Assembly (NCBI RefSeq): GCF_030453185.1
Contig: NZ_JAKDKW010000001.1
Span: 62,001-126,000 of the forward strand
From: Yaniella sp.
GTDB taxonomy: Bacteria; Actinomycetota; Actinomycetes; Actinomycetales; Micrococcaceae
DNA: 64,000 nt
Reading direction: 5' to 3'
Shown here piece by piece: positions 37,844-48,600 of the stretch (the stretch's first letter is position 1; every line of letters starts with the position of its first letter). Below the pieces are notes generated by a model, which worked only from the letters and a program-made list of their open reading frames with translations, did no database searches and was not told where the DNA came from. The position numbers and the translations under genes were made by a program.

Positions 37844-39205
37844 TTATTCACTAGCTGCTTGAACGACCTGCAACCACTGGCGACGCGCCTCTAGAGCTTC
37901 TGTTGCAGCAGCAATCTTCTGCTGATCGCCTGCTTCTTCGGCTTGGGCTAGATCTGTTTCCAACTGTTCAATAGCGTCTTCCAACTGCGTTTGGGCTGAG
38001 TTGGTCCGTGCTTTAGTTTCCGGATCGCTACGGCGCCAATGATCTTCTTCTAGTTCAGTCAAAGCCCGTTCAAGTTTACCGATTCCGGCTTCCATACGGC
38101 TCATGTCCTTGCGAGGTACACGACCCGCTGCTTCCCAGCGGGCACGAATATCCTTCATGACATTCCGCGCCGAATCGATGTTTTTGAAAGGCAGATGTTG
38201 CTGAGCCTCCTGGAGGATCTCGTCCTTGGTCGCAAGATTCGCTTCATACTCGCGATCAACTTCGGCGTTTGCCGCATCGCGAGCGTTGAAGAACACGTCT
38301 TGTGCGCCACGGAAACGAGCCCACAAGGCGTCGTCATCTTTTCGCGAGGCACGGGGGGATTCCTTCCACTCGTTCATCAGATCTCGATACTTCAGAGTGG
38401 TTGGGCCCCAGTCGGTGGAGTTCTGCAGAGCTTCGGCACGAGCAATCAGATCTTCTTTAACCTTCTTGGCTTCAGCGTTACGGGCGTCTAACTGGGAGAA
38501 GAACGCGCGACGATTCTTTTCGAATGCATTGCGAGCGGAGCGGAAACGTTGCCAAAGAGCATCTTCAGCAGTGCGCGGTAGGCGAGGACCAGCTTTTTGG
38601 ACGGCACGCCAGTGGTCAAACAATTCGCGCATTTTGGCAGTGGATTGTTTCCATTGAGTCTTGTTTGGATCCTGAGCCGAGATTTCTTCGGCGCGCGCAA
38701 CGATTTCCTCACGTGCGCTTTGTTGTTCAGCAAGCGCTTTCTCGCGTTGAGCCTGTTGCTGAGCATGTCGTTCGACGAGTGCGTTACGTAGTGTCTTTGA
38801 CTGCTCACGAAGTTTGGTCATATTGCCCACCATTTGACGTTGGGCAATCACCTCGTCGATCTGAGCGAGCGTTTTTTCTAGTTCCCTATTGGCTGCATCG
38901 GTCTCTAGACGCTGTTTGAGGAGCTGCAGCTGCGTCATAACATCGTCATATTTGCGAACGAAATAGGCTAGAGCATCGTCTTTGGAAGCTTCTGGAACCT
39001 GGCCCACTTCAACTTTTTCATCGCCATCAAGGAGAGTTACGACTCCCTCATCAGAAATTTCAGCAAATTGTTGAGCTTCCGTGAGATTCGAAGTATATGC
39101 CGGGGCTGGTGCAACTGGCGCCACCGGAGTTACTTCGGCAGGCGTTACAGAGCTTGGCTTGGGAGCCGCCGGTTTTGGGACGTCGGGTTGTTGACTAGGT
39201 GTCAC
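37844..39205 (-). CDS. DUF349 coiled-coil protein
   Basis: This is a 453-residue protein made mostly of repeated DUF349 helical units (TKWKQ/W-R-A patterns such as KMRELFDHWRAVQKAG and LKYRDLMNEWKES), with a proline/alanine-rich N-terminus (VPKPAAPKPSS). DUF349 proteins form long helical rods; their function is unknown in actinobacteria. The GTG start at 39205 has AGGAAG some way upstream. It diverges from hisS across about 170 bases, and a strong terminator follows it. Confidence 0.88.
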   Translation of the reverse strand: MTPSQQPDVPKPAAPKPSSVTPAEVTPVAPVAPAPAYTSNLTEAQQFAEISDEGVVTLLDGDEKVEVGQVPEASKDDALAYFVRKYDDVMTQLQLLKQRLETDAANRELEKTLAQIDEVIAQRQMVGNMTKLREQSKTLRNALVERHAQQQAQREKALAEQQSAREEIVARAEEISAQDPNKTQWKQSTAKMRELFDHWRAVQKAGPRLPRTAEDALWQRFRSARNAFEKNRRAFFSQLDARNAEAKKVKEDLIARAEALQNSTDWGPTTLKYRDLMNEWKESPRASRKDDDALWARFRGAQDVFFNARDAANAEVDREYEANLATKDEILQEAQQHLPFKNIDSARNVMKDIRARWEAAGRVPRKDMSRMEAGIGKLERALTELEEDHWRRSDPETKARTNSAQTQLEDAIEQLETDLAQAEEAGDQQKIAAATEALEARRQWLQVVQAASE

Positions 39206-39291
39206 CGCTAAAACTTTCTTCCTAGGTGGAGATCCCGTCAGCCATGGGAGGACTGTTATGAGATGGTCACTGTTAGCTTACGGGAAACGCA

Positions 39292-39297
39292 TACAAT
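39292..39297 (+). promoter_or_regulatory. Candidate -10 box for hisS-aspS
   Basis: TACAAT lies about 80 bases before the hisS ATG, in the divergent region with the DUF349 gene. No convincing -35 hexamer is seen at 17-18 bases. I found no T-box-like leader in the remaining space. Confidence 0.4.
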
Positions 39298-39376
39298 GGC
39301 AGAGTACTTTAAAAAGCAGGCACGAATGTGCTCATTGCAGCGCAGGCGAGCTTAACCCCTTGGAGAATATACCGAC

Positions 39377-40735
39377 ATGTCCCGTAAGACTTCATTATCT
39401 GGATTTCACGAATGGTTGCCACAAGAGCGTCTCGTTGAACTCCATGTGCTCAATACGCTTGCAGAGGTCTTCGAACTCCATGGATTTTCTAGCATCGAAA
39501 CCCGCGCCGTTGAATCGCTGGGTACGCTCCTTCGTAAAGGGGAAATCGATAAAGAGGTATACACCGTTTCACGCATCCACGAAACTGATGCACCGGACCC
39601 CACGGATACCTCTCGACTCGCCCTGCACTTCGACCTGACAGTACCCTTTGCGCGCTATGTGACCGAAAACGCCGGCCACCTAACCTTCCCGTTCCGTCGG
39701 TACCAGATACAAAAAGTCTGGCGGGGCGAACGACCTCAAGAGGGTCGTGCTCGCGAATTCACACAGGCTGATATCGACGTGGTCGGCGACGGCGCACTGG
39801 ACTTCCGGCATGACATAGACGTTGCACTGGTCATGGCCGAAGCATTAGCGAAACTGCCGATCGGCCAGTTCGTCATTCGCATCAATAACCGCAAACTTGC
39901 CGAGGGCTTTTATCAGGGTATTGGGCTGGATGACACCGCCGGGGTATTACGCAATATCGATAAATTGGAGAAAATCGGTGCAGACAAAGTTGCCGAAGCA
40001 CTCCAAGCAGAACTCGGGGCTTCTGCAGAACAGGCTGAACTAGCTCTGTCGCTGGCTCAGATCCGTGCCGAAGACTCTTCGTTCGTTGATGAGGTGCGTG
40101 CACTGGGTGTCGAAAATTCACAACTGGAAGAAGGTCTTCGCGAGCTTGCTGAGGTCATTGATGAGCTCCATAAACGTGCTCCAGGAACTGCCGTCGCGGA
40201 TCTTTCAATTGCCCGCGGCCTCGACTACTACACCGGCACCGTGTACGAAACGAACCTCGTTGGCCATGAGCAGTTAGGCTCCATCTGCTCTGGCGGTCGG
40301 TACGACTCGCTGGCGACCAAGGGCAAGCGCACATTCCCAGGCGTTGGACTTTCCATCGGGGTAACACGATTGATTTCGCGAATGTTCTCGCAAAACATGG
40401 TGGAAGCCACTCGCAATGTGCCCACCGTTGTATACGTGGCATTGACCTCTGACGACGACTGGTCGGCAGCCCAAGACATCGCACAGACTCTGCGGTCGCG
40501 CGGCATCAACACCGAGGTGGCCACCAAGGCCGAGAAATTTGGCAAACAAATCCGTCACGCTGATCGTCGCGGTATCCCATATGTCTGGTTCACCAGCTAT
40601 AACGAGGGTCAAGTTAGCCACGAAATCAAAGACATTCGCTCCGGCGATCAGGTCGCGGCAGACCCTGCCGTATGGATGCCTCCGACTGACGATCTGCAAC
40701 CAGCCATTGTCGAAATCGATCACACCGGCAAATAG
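39377..40735 (+). CDS. hisS: Histidyl-tRNA synthetase
   Basis: This is a class II aminoacyl-tRNA synthetase charging tRNA-His. It has 452 residues. Motif 2 is in RYQIQKVWRGERPQEGRAREFTQ, and the histidine-specific signatures are ARGLDYYTGTVYE and CSGGRYD. The C-terminal anticodon-binding domain starts near 340. aspS follows 77 bases downstream on the same strand, the usual pairing. Confidence 0.97.
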   Translation: MSRKTSLSGFHEWLPQERLVELHVLNTLAEVFELHGFSSIETRAVESLGTLLRKGEIDKEVYTVSRIHETDAPDPTDTSRLALHFDLTVPFARYVTENAGHLTFPFRRYQIQKVWRGERPQEGRAREFTQADIDVVGDGALDFRHDIDVALVMAEALAKLPIGQFVIRINNRKLAEGFYQGIGLDDTAGVLRNIDKLEKIGADKVAEALQAELGASAEQAELALSLAQIRAEDSSFVDEVRALGVENSQLEEGLRELAEVIDELHKRAPGTAVADLSIARGLDYYTGTVYETNLVGHEQLGSICSGGRYDSLATKGKRTFPGVGLSIGVTRLISRMFSQNMVEATRNVPTVVYVALTSDDDWSAAQDIAQTLRSRGINTEVATKAEKFGKQIRHADRRGIPYVWFTSYNEGQVSHEIKDIRSGDQVAADPAVWMPPTDDLQPAIVEIDHTGK

Positions 40736-40812
40736 CATTGCCGCCGGTAGACTGACCACGAACACCACCAAGTTTTTATCAAATACGTAGAACTCAAAAG
40801 GGGAAACACAAC

Positions 40813-42630
40813 GTGCTTCGCACCCATCAACTCGGCACACTCAACGCCGAGCACATCGGACAAACCGTTACAGTGGCGGGCTGGGTTGCCCGCCGCCGAG
40901 ACCACGGTGGGGTAGCTTTTATCGACCTTCGCGATGCCTCGGGCGTCGCACAAATTGTGGTCCATGATGAAAGCCAATTCGATCATCTGCGCAACGAGTA
41001 CGTGCTGCAGGTTACCGCCGAAGTGAAAGCACGCCCAGAGGGCAGCGAGAACGCGAATATTGCCACGGGTGCCGTTGAACTGTATGCCTCGGAAGTCACC
41101 GTGTTGAATACTGCAGCACCCCTACCGTTTCAGATCGATGAGCACGTTGAAGTCGGTGAAGAAATTCGCCTGGCCCACCGGTACTTGGACCTGCGCCGGC
41201 CAGAACCAGCCCGCATCATGCGCCTGCGGTCCGAAGTCAACCGAGTGGCACGTAACTTGTTGGCTGGTCAGGAATTCATTGAGGTTGAGACCCCAACCTT
41301 AACTCGTTCCACCCCGGAAGGTGCCCGCGACTTTGTGGTCCCAGCGCGGCTCGACCCAGGCTCCTGGTACGCGTTGCCACAGTCCCCACAGCTGTTCAAA
41401 CAGTTGCTGCAGGTCGGTGGAATCGAACGCTATTACCAAATCGCACGTTGCTACCGTGACGAGGACTTTCGCGCCGACCGGCAGCCAGAATTTACCCAGC
41501 TGGATATCGAAGCCTCTTTTGTCGAAGAAGATGACATCATCGCGTTGGCCGAAGAACTCTTAGCAGCCATTTGGAAACTCATCGGCGTTGAGATTACTAC
41601 ACCGATTCCACGGATGACGTACCGCGAAGCGATGGAACAGTACGGAACCGACAAGCCAGACCTGCGCTTTGGCCTGCCCCTGACTGATATGACCGAATAC
41701 TTCAAGGACACACCATTCCGGGTCTTCCAGAACGACTACGTCGGTGCCGTGGTCATGCCCGGTGGTGGCTCCCAGCCACGCCGGCAGCTCGACGCCTGGC
41801 AAGAATGGGCCAAACAACGCGGCGCACACGGTCTGGCCTACGTCCTGTACAAGGAAGACGGTGAGCTGACAGGTCCGGTCTCCAAGAACATCTCCGAAAC
41901 AGAACTGGCTGGTCTAGCCGAAAAAGTCGATGCCAAGCCTGGGGATGCCATCTTCTTCGCCGCCGGTGATCCTGCCGCATCACGAGCACTGCTAGGAGCA
42001 GCCCGAGTAGAAATCGGTCACCGCACAGGTCTCATCAAGACCAACTCAGAAGTACCAGCAGAAGAACAAGACTGGGCCTTTGTCTGGGTAGTCGATGCCC
42101 CAATGTTTGAACCCGCGTCCGTGGCTGAAGCCGAAGGCGACGTCGCCGTTGGTGATGGCGCATGGACGGCAGTGCACCACGCCTTCACCTCACCCAAACC
42201 AGAATTCATGGATACCTTTGATACGAACCCGGGTGAGGCGCTGGCCTACGCTTATGACATCGTGGTCAATGGCAATGAGATCGGTGGTGGCTCAATCCGT
42301 ATCCACAACCAAGAAGTCCAAAAACGGGTCTTCAACGTTATGGGTATCGCCGATGAAGAGGCCCAAGAAAAATTTGGGTTCCTGCTCGAAGCCTTCAAAT
42401 ACGGTGCACCACCACACGGTGGCATCGCTTTCGGTTGGGACCGTATCCTGTCGCTACTGGCCGGAACCGACTCGATTCGCGAAGTCATTGCCTTCCCGAA
42501 GACCGGTAACGGACATGACCCACTCACTGATGCGCCGGCGCCCATCACCGTTGAGCAACGCGCCGAAACCGGTGTGGACTACGTTCCAGAAGAAGATGAA
42601 GAAGACGTGACCCAAGAGGCCGACGCCTAA
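40813..42630 (+). CDS. aspS: Aspartyl-tRNA synthetase
   Basis: This class II synthetase charges tRNA-Asp. It has 605 residues: an N-terminal OB-fold anticodon domain ([21 protein letters not shown]), motif 2 [20 protein letters not shown], an inserted GAD domain, and motif 3 [10 protein letters not shown]. Many actinobacterial enzymes of this type also charge tRNA-Asn for the transamidation route; I cannot tell from this window. The GTG start has AAAGGGG about 8 bases upstream. A hairpin follows the stop, then the defence operon. Confidence 0.96.
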   Translation: MLRTHQLGTLNAEHIGQTVTVAGWVARRRDHGGVAFIDLRDASGVAQIVVHDESQFDHLRNEYVLQVTAEVKARPEGSENANIATGAVELYASEVTVLNTAAPLPFQIDEHVEVGEEIRLAHRYLDLRRPEPARIMRLRSEVNRVARNLLAGQEFIEVETPTLTRSTPEGARDFVVPARLDPGSWYALPQSPQLFKQLLQVGGIERYYQIARCYRDEDFRADRQPEFTQLDIEASFVEEDDIIALAEELLAAIWKLIGVEITTPIPRMTYREAMEQYGTDKPDLRFGLPLTDMTEYFKDTPFRVFQNDYVGAVVMPGGGSQPRRQLDAWQEWAKQRGAHGLAYVLYKEDGELTGPVSKNISETELAGLAEKVDAKPGDAIFFAAGDPAASRALLGAARVEIGHRTGLIKTNSEVPAEEQDWAFVWVVDAPMFEPASVAEAEGDVAVGDGAWTAVHHAFTSPKPEFMDTFDTNPGEALAYAYDIVVNGNEIGGGSIRIHNQEVQKRVFNVMGIADEEAQEKFGFLLEAFKYGAPPHGGIAFGWDRILSLLAGTDSIREVIAFPKTGNGHDPLTDAPAPITVEQRAETGVDYVPEEDEEDVTQEADA

Positions 42631-42645
42631 CAGACGTAGCCCGCC

Positions 42646-42681
42646 AAACGCCGATCGAATCACCCAGTTCGGTCGGCGTTT
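42646..42681 (+). terminator. Hairpin terminator after aspS
   Basis: AAACGCCGATCGAA (42646-42659) pairs with TTCGGTCGGCGTTT (42668-42681), with one G-T wobble and an 8-base loop. The downstream run is poor (CGTGTTCC), but the A-rich and T-rich stem ends help. It marks the end of the core hisS-aspS unit and the left edge of the accessory block. Confidence 0.6.
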
Positions 42682-42836
42682 CGTGTTCCGGAATGCGCAT
42701 CTTGTCCGAACGGCATCATCAATTGGCCCACTGCCACCGTGTAACTTAATCTAGAACGTTTTCTTCAAGTCTGGACGATGTATTGGTTAGGCTGAGATGA
42801 AAATGGCTATGACTAGGCGCTGAGGAGTCACCGCAC

Positions 42837-45680
42837 ATGGAGCAAACTGGGGAGTCAACGAACGGGCTCAATGTTGTGCCCGGTTCGGTTGTCAGTGTGC
42901 GTGATGCTACCTGGGTGGTCACTTCTGCCACGGCAACCCCCTCCGGCACGTTGGTCAAAGTCCAAGGCCTATCAGAACTCGTACGCGACACAGAAGCAGC
43001 GTTCTACTCTGACCTCGACACTATTGAAGTGATTGATCCACGTGAGGCGACGGTCGTTGCTGATGAATCACCACGGTACCGCCAGACCCGGTTATACCTA
43101 GAGACAGTGCTTCGCACCACTCCGGTACCGTCGATCTCAGACGAGCTCACGGTCAGCACTCGAATACTGGCTGACCCGCTCCAGTATCAACGCCGAGCCG
43201 TGGCCAAAGCACTAGATCCATCGTTGATTCGCCCGAGAATACTGCTCGCAGATGCCGTTGGTCTTGGCAAGACGCTTGAAATCGGGATGATCCTGGCTGA
43301 ACTCGTTGCTCGCGGTCGTGGTGAGAACATCCTGATTGTCACCCCACGCCACGTGCTGGAACAGATGCAGCATGAAATGTGGACGCGTTTTGCTCTGCCG
43401 TTTGTGCGGCTGGATTCAGTTGGTCTGCAACGCATTCGCCAGACGATCCCGGCAACTCGGAATCCTTTTACATATTTTAAGCGCGCTATTATCTCTATCG
43501 ATACGCTCAAAACTCCACGGTACCGGGCACACTTGGAAAAACGTCGGTGGGATGCGGTCGTGATCGACGAATCCCATAACCTCACCAATACCGGCACGTT
43601 GAATAACGAGCTCGCTCGCGTCCTGGCCCCACGCACCGATGCGCTGATTCTCGCGAGCGCAACTCCACACAACGGGAAAGAAGAATCCTTTGCGGAACTC
43701 TTGCGACTGCTCGATCCAACCGTGGTGAGTCCGCAAGGCGAAATCGACTATGAAGCAGCCAAGAAACTGGTGATCCGACGGCATCGGTACTCGCCCGAAG
43801 TTGCCAGTGAAGTTGGGGCGGACTGGGCTGAGAGACCAGAACCGCAGAACCGGCTGATCGCAGCGAGTCCAGCAGAAGATGCTATCGCTACGGAACTGGC
43901 TGAAACGTGGCTGCATAACCCACATGGCAGCCCAGGGACCAACCGCCTCTTTGGGTGGACACTCGCCAAAGCATTTCTCTCCAGCCCGGCAGCGCTTGCA
44001 GAAACCATTCGTGAACGCCTCCGGCCTTCCAAGAACGCCAGTGCCACAGAAGTCACGGCACTCAAACGACTCCTCGAACTCACCGACGAAGCCATGGAAA
44101 AGTCGTCCTCGAAATTCGAGGCACTCGTCGACCACCTAAAAGCCATTGGTGTCGGTCCCCGAAATGACACCCGAGTCGTAGTGTTCGCAGAACGACTTGC
44201 CACACTCCATCACCTGCAGCAAGACGTGCAAGCTGCGCTGAAGCTCAAGCCGAAGCATATCGGTCTGCTGCACGGGGGACTGTCTGATGTTGAGCAATTA
44301 GAGACGGTTGAAGAGTTCAAACGCGGTACCTCAGATCTCAAAGTCTTGATTACCGGTGATGTGGCATCCGAAGGGGTGAACCTGCATGCTCAGTGTCACA
44401 ACTTGGTGCACTACGACATCCCGTGGTCGTTGATCCGCATCGAACAGCGCAATGGACGTATTGATCGGTACGGTCAGACCAAGCCACCGCAGATCACAAC
44501 ATTGCTCTTGGAACCTTCGAACGAAAAGTTTTCGGGGGATGTGCGGATCTTTACTCGGCTGGTGCAGAAGGAGCACGAAGCACACCGGGCATTCGATGAT
44601 GTTGGCGTGCTGATGGGGAAGTACTCTGCCGAAGCGGAAGAAAGAGCAGTTCGAGATGCACTGGTACAGCAACAGGATCTCGAGACAGCAGTCCCAGATA
44701 AGCCTGATCTTGGCAACGACCCGGTCGCCGCACTCTTGGTAGGGATGAGCATCACGGACTCGCTCCTTTCAGAAACACGAGCAGAGCCTGCTGCCGAAGC
44801 AAACGCTGAGACCGACAGTCTGACTCCAGTCGTTGTTGCTACGGAACCAGGGCTCTATGCGACGGATCTGCAGTACCTCGATGAAGCGCTTGACGAAGCG
44901 TTTAACGATCCACAGCGAGCAGTGGACTGGGACACCGACGACCGATACCACGTGGCCACGCTCGCGCCACCCAGAGATCTACAACGCCGGCTGAGATTCC
45001 TACCGCGTGATTACGTGCGCGAACGGAAAGTCCTGCAACAATTGCGGTTGGCGACCAGTAAACAAGCCGGTGAGAAATCCCTACGTGACGCGCGATCAGA
45101 TGAGGATACAAACTGGCCGGCCGCTCACTATCTCGGCCCCCTGCACCCTGTGCTGGACTGGGCATCGGATCGAGCACTTGCCAACATGAGTCGTAATGAA
45201 GTGCCGGCCGTTCGAGGTGATGTGCCTGCGATCTCCTATCTGATGCTCGGCACGATTACGAACAAGCGCGGCCAAATTCTGAACCGAACATTTATGGGTG
45301 TTACCGGTGGTTTAGTCCAACCGGTTCAGAACCTCAGCGAATACTTCGCAGATATTGGGCTGACCGCAGACACCGCAAACCCGGGTGCCGTGAACACCGA
45401 ACCGTTGCAAGCAGAAATGGCTGCAGCTGTTGATGCTGCAGCGCAACACCTGTCCTGGGTGCGGCACAGCCTATCGGCGGATGCCGAAGACCGGCTTGAG
45501 GCATGGATCCAACGCGCGCAACGGTGGACTTCTGAGTCAGACACGCTGATACAGCGAACCACTGTGCAGCAGCGCGCCGGTCGTGTTCGTGAAGAACTTG
45601 ATCTGGCTGAAGAGCTCCGCCCGAACCAAGAGCTGGTACGTCCCTTATTAGCTGTCATGCCCCGTGAAGAAGGAGTGTAG
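42837..45680 (+). CDS. drmD: DrmD-like SNF2 family helicase (DISARM-type defence)
   Basis: This is a 947-residue superfamily 2 ATPase of SNF2/RapA type. After a small N-terminal domain, Walker A reads ADAVGLGKT (about 138-146). Walker B is DESH in VVIDESHNLTNTG (about 243), motif III is SATPHNGKEESF, and the helicase C core has LHGGLSD, GDVASEGVNL and IEQRNGRIDRYGQ (about 475-545). The long C-terminal region has no motif I know. Family, length and position directly before a DrmMI-type methylase match class 1 DISARM, where DrmD remodels or translocates DNA. It is the first gene of the operon, with CTGAGGAG upstream of the ATG; the methylase TTG follows 2 bases after its stop. Confidence 0.87.
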   Translation: MEQTGESTNGLNVVPGSVVSVRDATWVVTSATATPSGTLVKVQGLSELVRDTEAAFYSDLDTIEVIDPREATVVADESPRYRQTRLYLETVLRTTPVPSISDELTVSTRILADPLQYQRRAVAKALDPSLIRPRILLADAVGLGKTLEIGMILAELVARGRGENILIVTPRHVLEQMQHEMWTRFALPFVRLDSVGLQRIRQTIPATRNPFTYFKRAIISIDTLKTPRYRAHLEKRRWDAVVIDESHNLTNTGTLNNELARVLAPRTDALILASATPHNGKEESFAELLRLLDPTVVSPQGEIDYEAAKKLVIRRHRYSPEVASEVGADWAERPEPQNRLIAASPAEDAIATELAETWLHNPHGSPGTNRLFGWTLAKAFLSSPAALAETIRERLRPSKNASATEVTALKRLLELTDEAMEKSSSKFEALVDHLKAIGVGPRNDTRVVVFAERLATLHHLQQDVQAALKLKPKHIGLLHGGLSDVEQLETVEEFKRGTSDLKVLITGDVASEGVNLHAQCHNLVHYDIPWSLIRIEQRNGRIDRYGQTKPPQITTLLLEPSNEKFSGDVRIFTRLVQKEHEAHRAFDDVGVLMGKYSAEAEERAVRDALVQQQDLETAVPDKPDLGNDPVAALLVGMSITDSLLSETRAEPAAEANAETDSLTPVVVATEPGLYATDLQYLDEALDEAFNDPQRAVDWDTDDRYHVATLAPPRDLQRRLRFLPRDYVRERKVLQQLRLATSKQAGEKSLRDARSDEDTNWPAAHYLGPLHPVLDWASDRALANMSRNEVPAVRGDVPAISYLMLGTITNKRGQILNRTFMGVTGGLVQPVQNLSEYFADIGLTADTANPGAVNTEPLQAEMAAAVDAAAQHLSWVRHSLSADAEDRLEAWIQRAQRWTSESDTLIQRTTVQQRAGRVREELDLAEELRPNQELVRPLLAVMPREEGV

Positions 45681-45682
45681 CG

Positions 45683-48600
45683 TTGAGCTCATCTGAAGCA
45701 TTTGTCATTATCAATGACTGGATCAGTGAACACTACTTCACCGATACCGGGCGAGGCGAGACATTCCAAAAGCAGATTCGTGCGCTAAGAAAAATCTGGG
45801 ACGAAGATGCTGCCGATGGACACGACACCCCAGTCACGCGGTTCTCAGCCGAACGTCTCAAGATCCAGGAAGCCTTAGCCGGTTTGTCGATTGACGGTGC
45901 TGAAACGGCAGAGCGCGCGCGAGACGCATATGCCCGGTTACGCCAGATATTTGGCCACCACGGTCAACCCGAAGACCTCACGATGCAGCGTTCTCAAAAC
46001 GATCTGACGATTACTGCGACCCGACTTGGTGAAGCGACAGATGTGCTGTGGCTAGATGCCACTGCTGTCACCGGGACTGACCAGGGGCCAGACCAAGTCC
46101 AACTCCTGGGCACCAACTGTCTGGATGACACTCCGCGGCCCGACCAGCCGGTCTCGAAACTCCTGTCCGAGCTTTATCTAACAGAAACGGCACCGAGCTT
46201 TATCGTCGTGGCGGCAGGCAACGTCTTGTTCCTCACCGATCGCCAACGTTGGCCAGAAGGCCGGTACCTCGCGGTTGATGTACAACTCGTAGCAGATCGG
46301 AACGAGACCAAAAAGGGTGGGGAGATTGACCGCCTTCTGGCAGTGTTTAGCCGGAATTCCCTGATGCCAAGCGATGATGGCAGTATTTGGTGGACCCAAC
46401 GGCTCGAAGAGTCTCATCAACATGCAGTAGGGGTCTCACAAGATCTTCGCGACGGCATACGTGAATCCATTGAAATTATTGCCAACGATGTACTGATGCG
46501 AAGAACAGACCAAGGCCTCAGCAACGATGAGATTGACGGACAAGACTTGGCTCGTCAGTCGTTGCGATTCCTCTACCGCATACTGTTCCTGCTCTATGCG
46601 GAAGCATTCCCAGAACTGGGTGTCTTACCGAAGGGCGCGGGGGAGTACGATGCCGGCTACGGTATTGATCGTCTCCGAGAACTCTCCATGGTCGAATTGA
46701 CCGACAGTCGGGAACAGCAAGGCACTCACCTTTATGAATCACTCGCTTTGCTCTTCCAACTGGTAAACGGCGATCATGCGACCCAACAGCATAAGAGTCC
46801 TCACGAAGATGAGCTCGAGGACGAACTCGAAACGATTTCCGCTGAAGGCCTGGTCTTCGAGTCATTAGAAGCCGACTTGTTCATGCCTGAAGCTACTCAC
46901 CTGATCAACAGTTCCAAGCTCGGCAATTTGGCCATGCAGCACATTCTGCAACGCTTACTTCTTAGCCGCTCGGATAGTAAAGGGCCCCGCGGGTTTATCT
47001 CATATGCCAACCTTGGCATCAACCAACTCGGTGCCGTGTACGAAGGGCTGATGTCCTACACCGGCTTCATCGCAGAAACAGACCTTCGTGAAGTAGCGAA
47101 GAACGGGGACGCGTCCAAAGGATCCTGGGTTGTCTCCGTAGAAAAAGCTCTGGAGATCGATCCGAAGCACCTCGTAACCCGAATCGATGAACAGACGGGT
47201 ATAAAAGAACCAGTCCTACATCCGAAAGGCAGTTTCGTATTCAGACTGTCAGGTCGGGAACGTCAACAGTCGGCTTCGTTCTATACGCCAGAGGTGATGA
47301 CAAAGTTCGTTGTATCCCAGGCATTGGCAGAGTTATTGGACGAAAACACTCGCGCCGATGACATTCTGAACCTCTCCATCTGTGAGCCCGCACTTGGATC
47401 AGGTGCTTTCGTCATTGAGGCAGTACGCCAGCTAGCTGATGAATACCTCACCAGGAAACAAGATGAGCTCGGACAACAAATCGAGCCTGAAAGCTATGCT
47501 CAAGAACTTCAAGCAGTAAAAGCACAGATCGCGCTCCACCAAGTCCATGGAGTGGATCTGAACTCTACTGCCGTCGAACTGGCGGAAGTATCCCTCTGGT
47601 TGGACACTATGCAGCCGGGGCTCCATGCACCTTGGTTTGGGCTGCGACTAAAACGCGGTAACTCGTTAGTAGGTGCGAGGAGGGCTACCTACACGACTTA
47701 TGGAGTCGAGAAGAAAAAATACCTCACCGAAGCTCCGGAACCTGCCCCAATGACCGGGTTAGCTGATGCATTAGAGCGGGGTTCTGTGGATTCCGCCGTG
47801 CAGGGACGGATCCATCACTTCCTCCTCCCGGGTGAAGGCTGGGGTGCTGGCGGCAAAGCTAAAGAAGTAAAGGACCTTGTTCCTACTGAGCAGAAGGCTC
47901 TGAATGACTGGGCACGGAGTACAAAAACAAAGCTCAGCAGTGACCAGATCAGAAGACTTCAAGGGTTAGCGCAGCGGGTTGAGACGCTATGGGGTCTTGC
48001 CACACGACGCTTACAAATTGCTGAATCTGAAGCGAGAAGATTCATTGACTATTGGCCACGAGAACGTGAAGCAGAGCATAACGTAATTACTCGTGAACAA
48101 ATCGAGGCGTCGCTGGCCAATGAAAATGGCGCCTACCGCCGACTCAAACGGGTCATGGACGCCTGGACTGCCCTCTGGTACTGGCCACTCACGGAACGCG
48201 AAGTGCAACCACCAACCATCGATCAATGGATCGATGCCCTCGAAAGGATCCTTGGCAAACCAGGTAAAGAATCGAAGTTTGAAGGCCAAGACACATTACT
48301 GAGTTCAGCCGATTGGGACGAGCTGAACGAGTTTGAGGAACTGGATCTTGATTTTGCAGGGGCAGCCCGGATAGACGAGAAATTCTTCGACGATCATCCT
48401 TGGTTGCGAGTGCTGGAAGATGTTTCCCAGGAGCAAGCATTCTTCCATTGGGAGCTGGAATTCGGACCAGTATTTGCGCATGGCGGCTTTGACCTCCAAG
48501 TGGGTAATCCTCCGTGGGTAAGACCCCGTTCAGACGAATCTGCACTTCTTGCCGAATTTGATCCGTGGTGGCAACTCGCGGAGAAACCAACGCAGGCAGA

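Noticed and set aside
40736-40812. T-box or other riboswitch between hisS and aspS
   Set aside because: The gap is only 77 bases, with no specifier stem or T-box sequence visible.
42690-42836. Promoter of the defence operon (TTGGTT ... TATGAC)
   Set aside because: The hexamers are weak and the spacing is not convincing; position alone is not enough to annotate it.
43416-44135. 239-aa minus-strand ORF inside the SNF2 helicase gene
   Set aside because: It lies wholly opposite a clear helicase core, has no ribosome site or recognisable domain and looks like a shadow of the coding strand.
45683-47300. Type IIG restriction endonuclease domain at the methylase N-terminus
   Set aside because: No PD-(D/E)XK pattern could be recognised there; it reads as a methylase with a helical N-terminal region.
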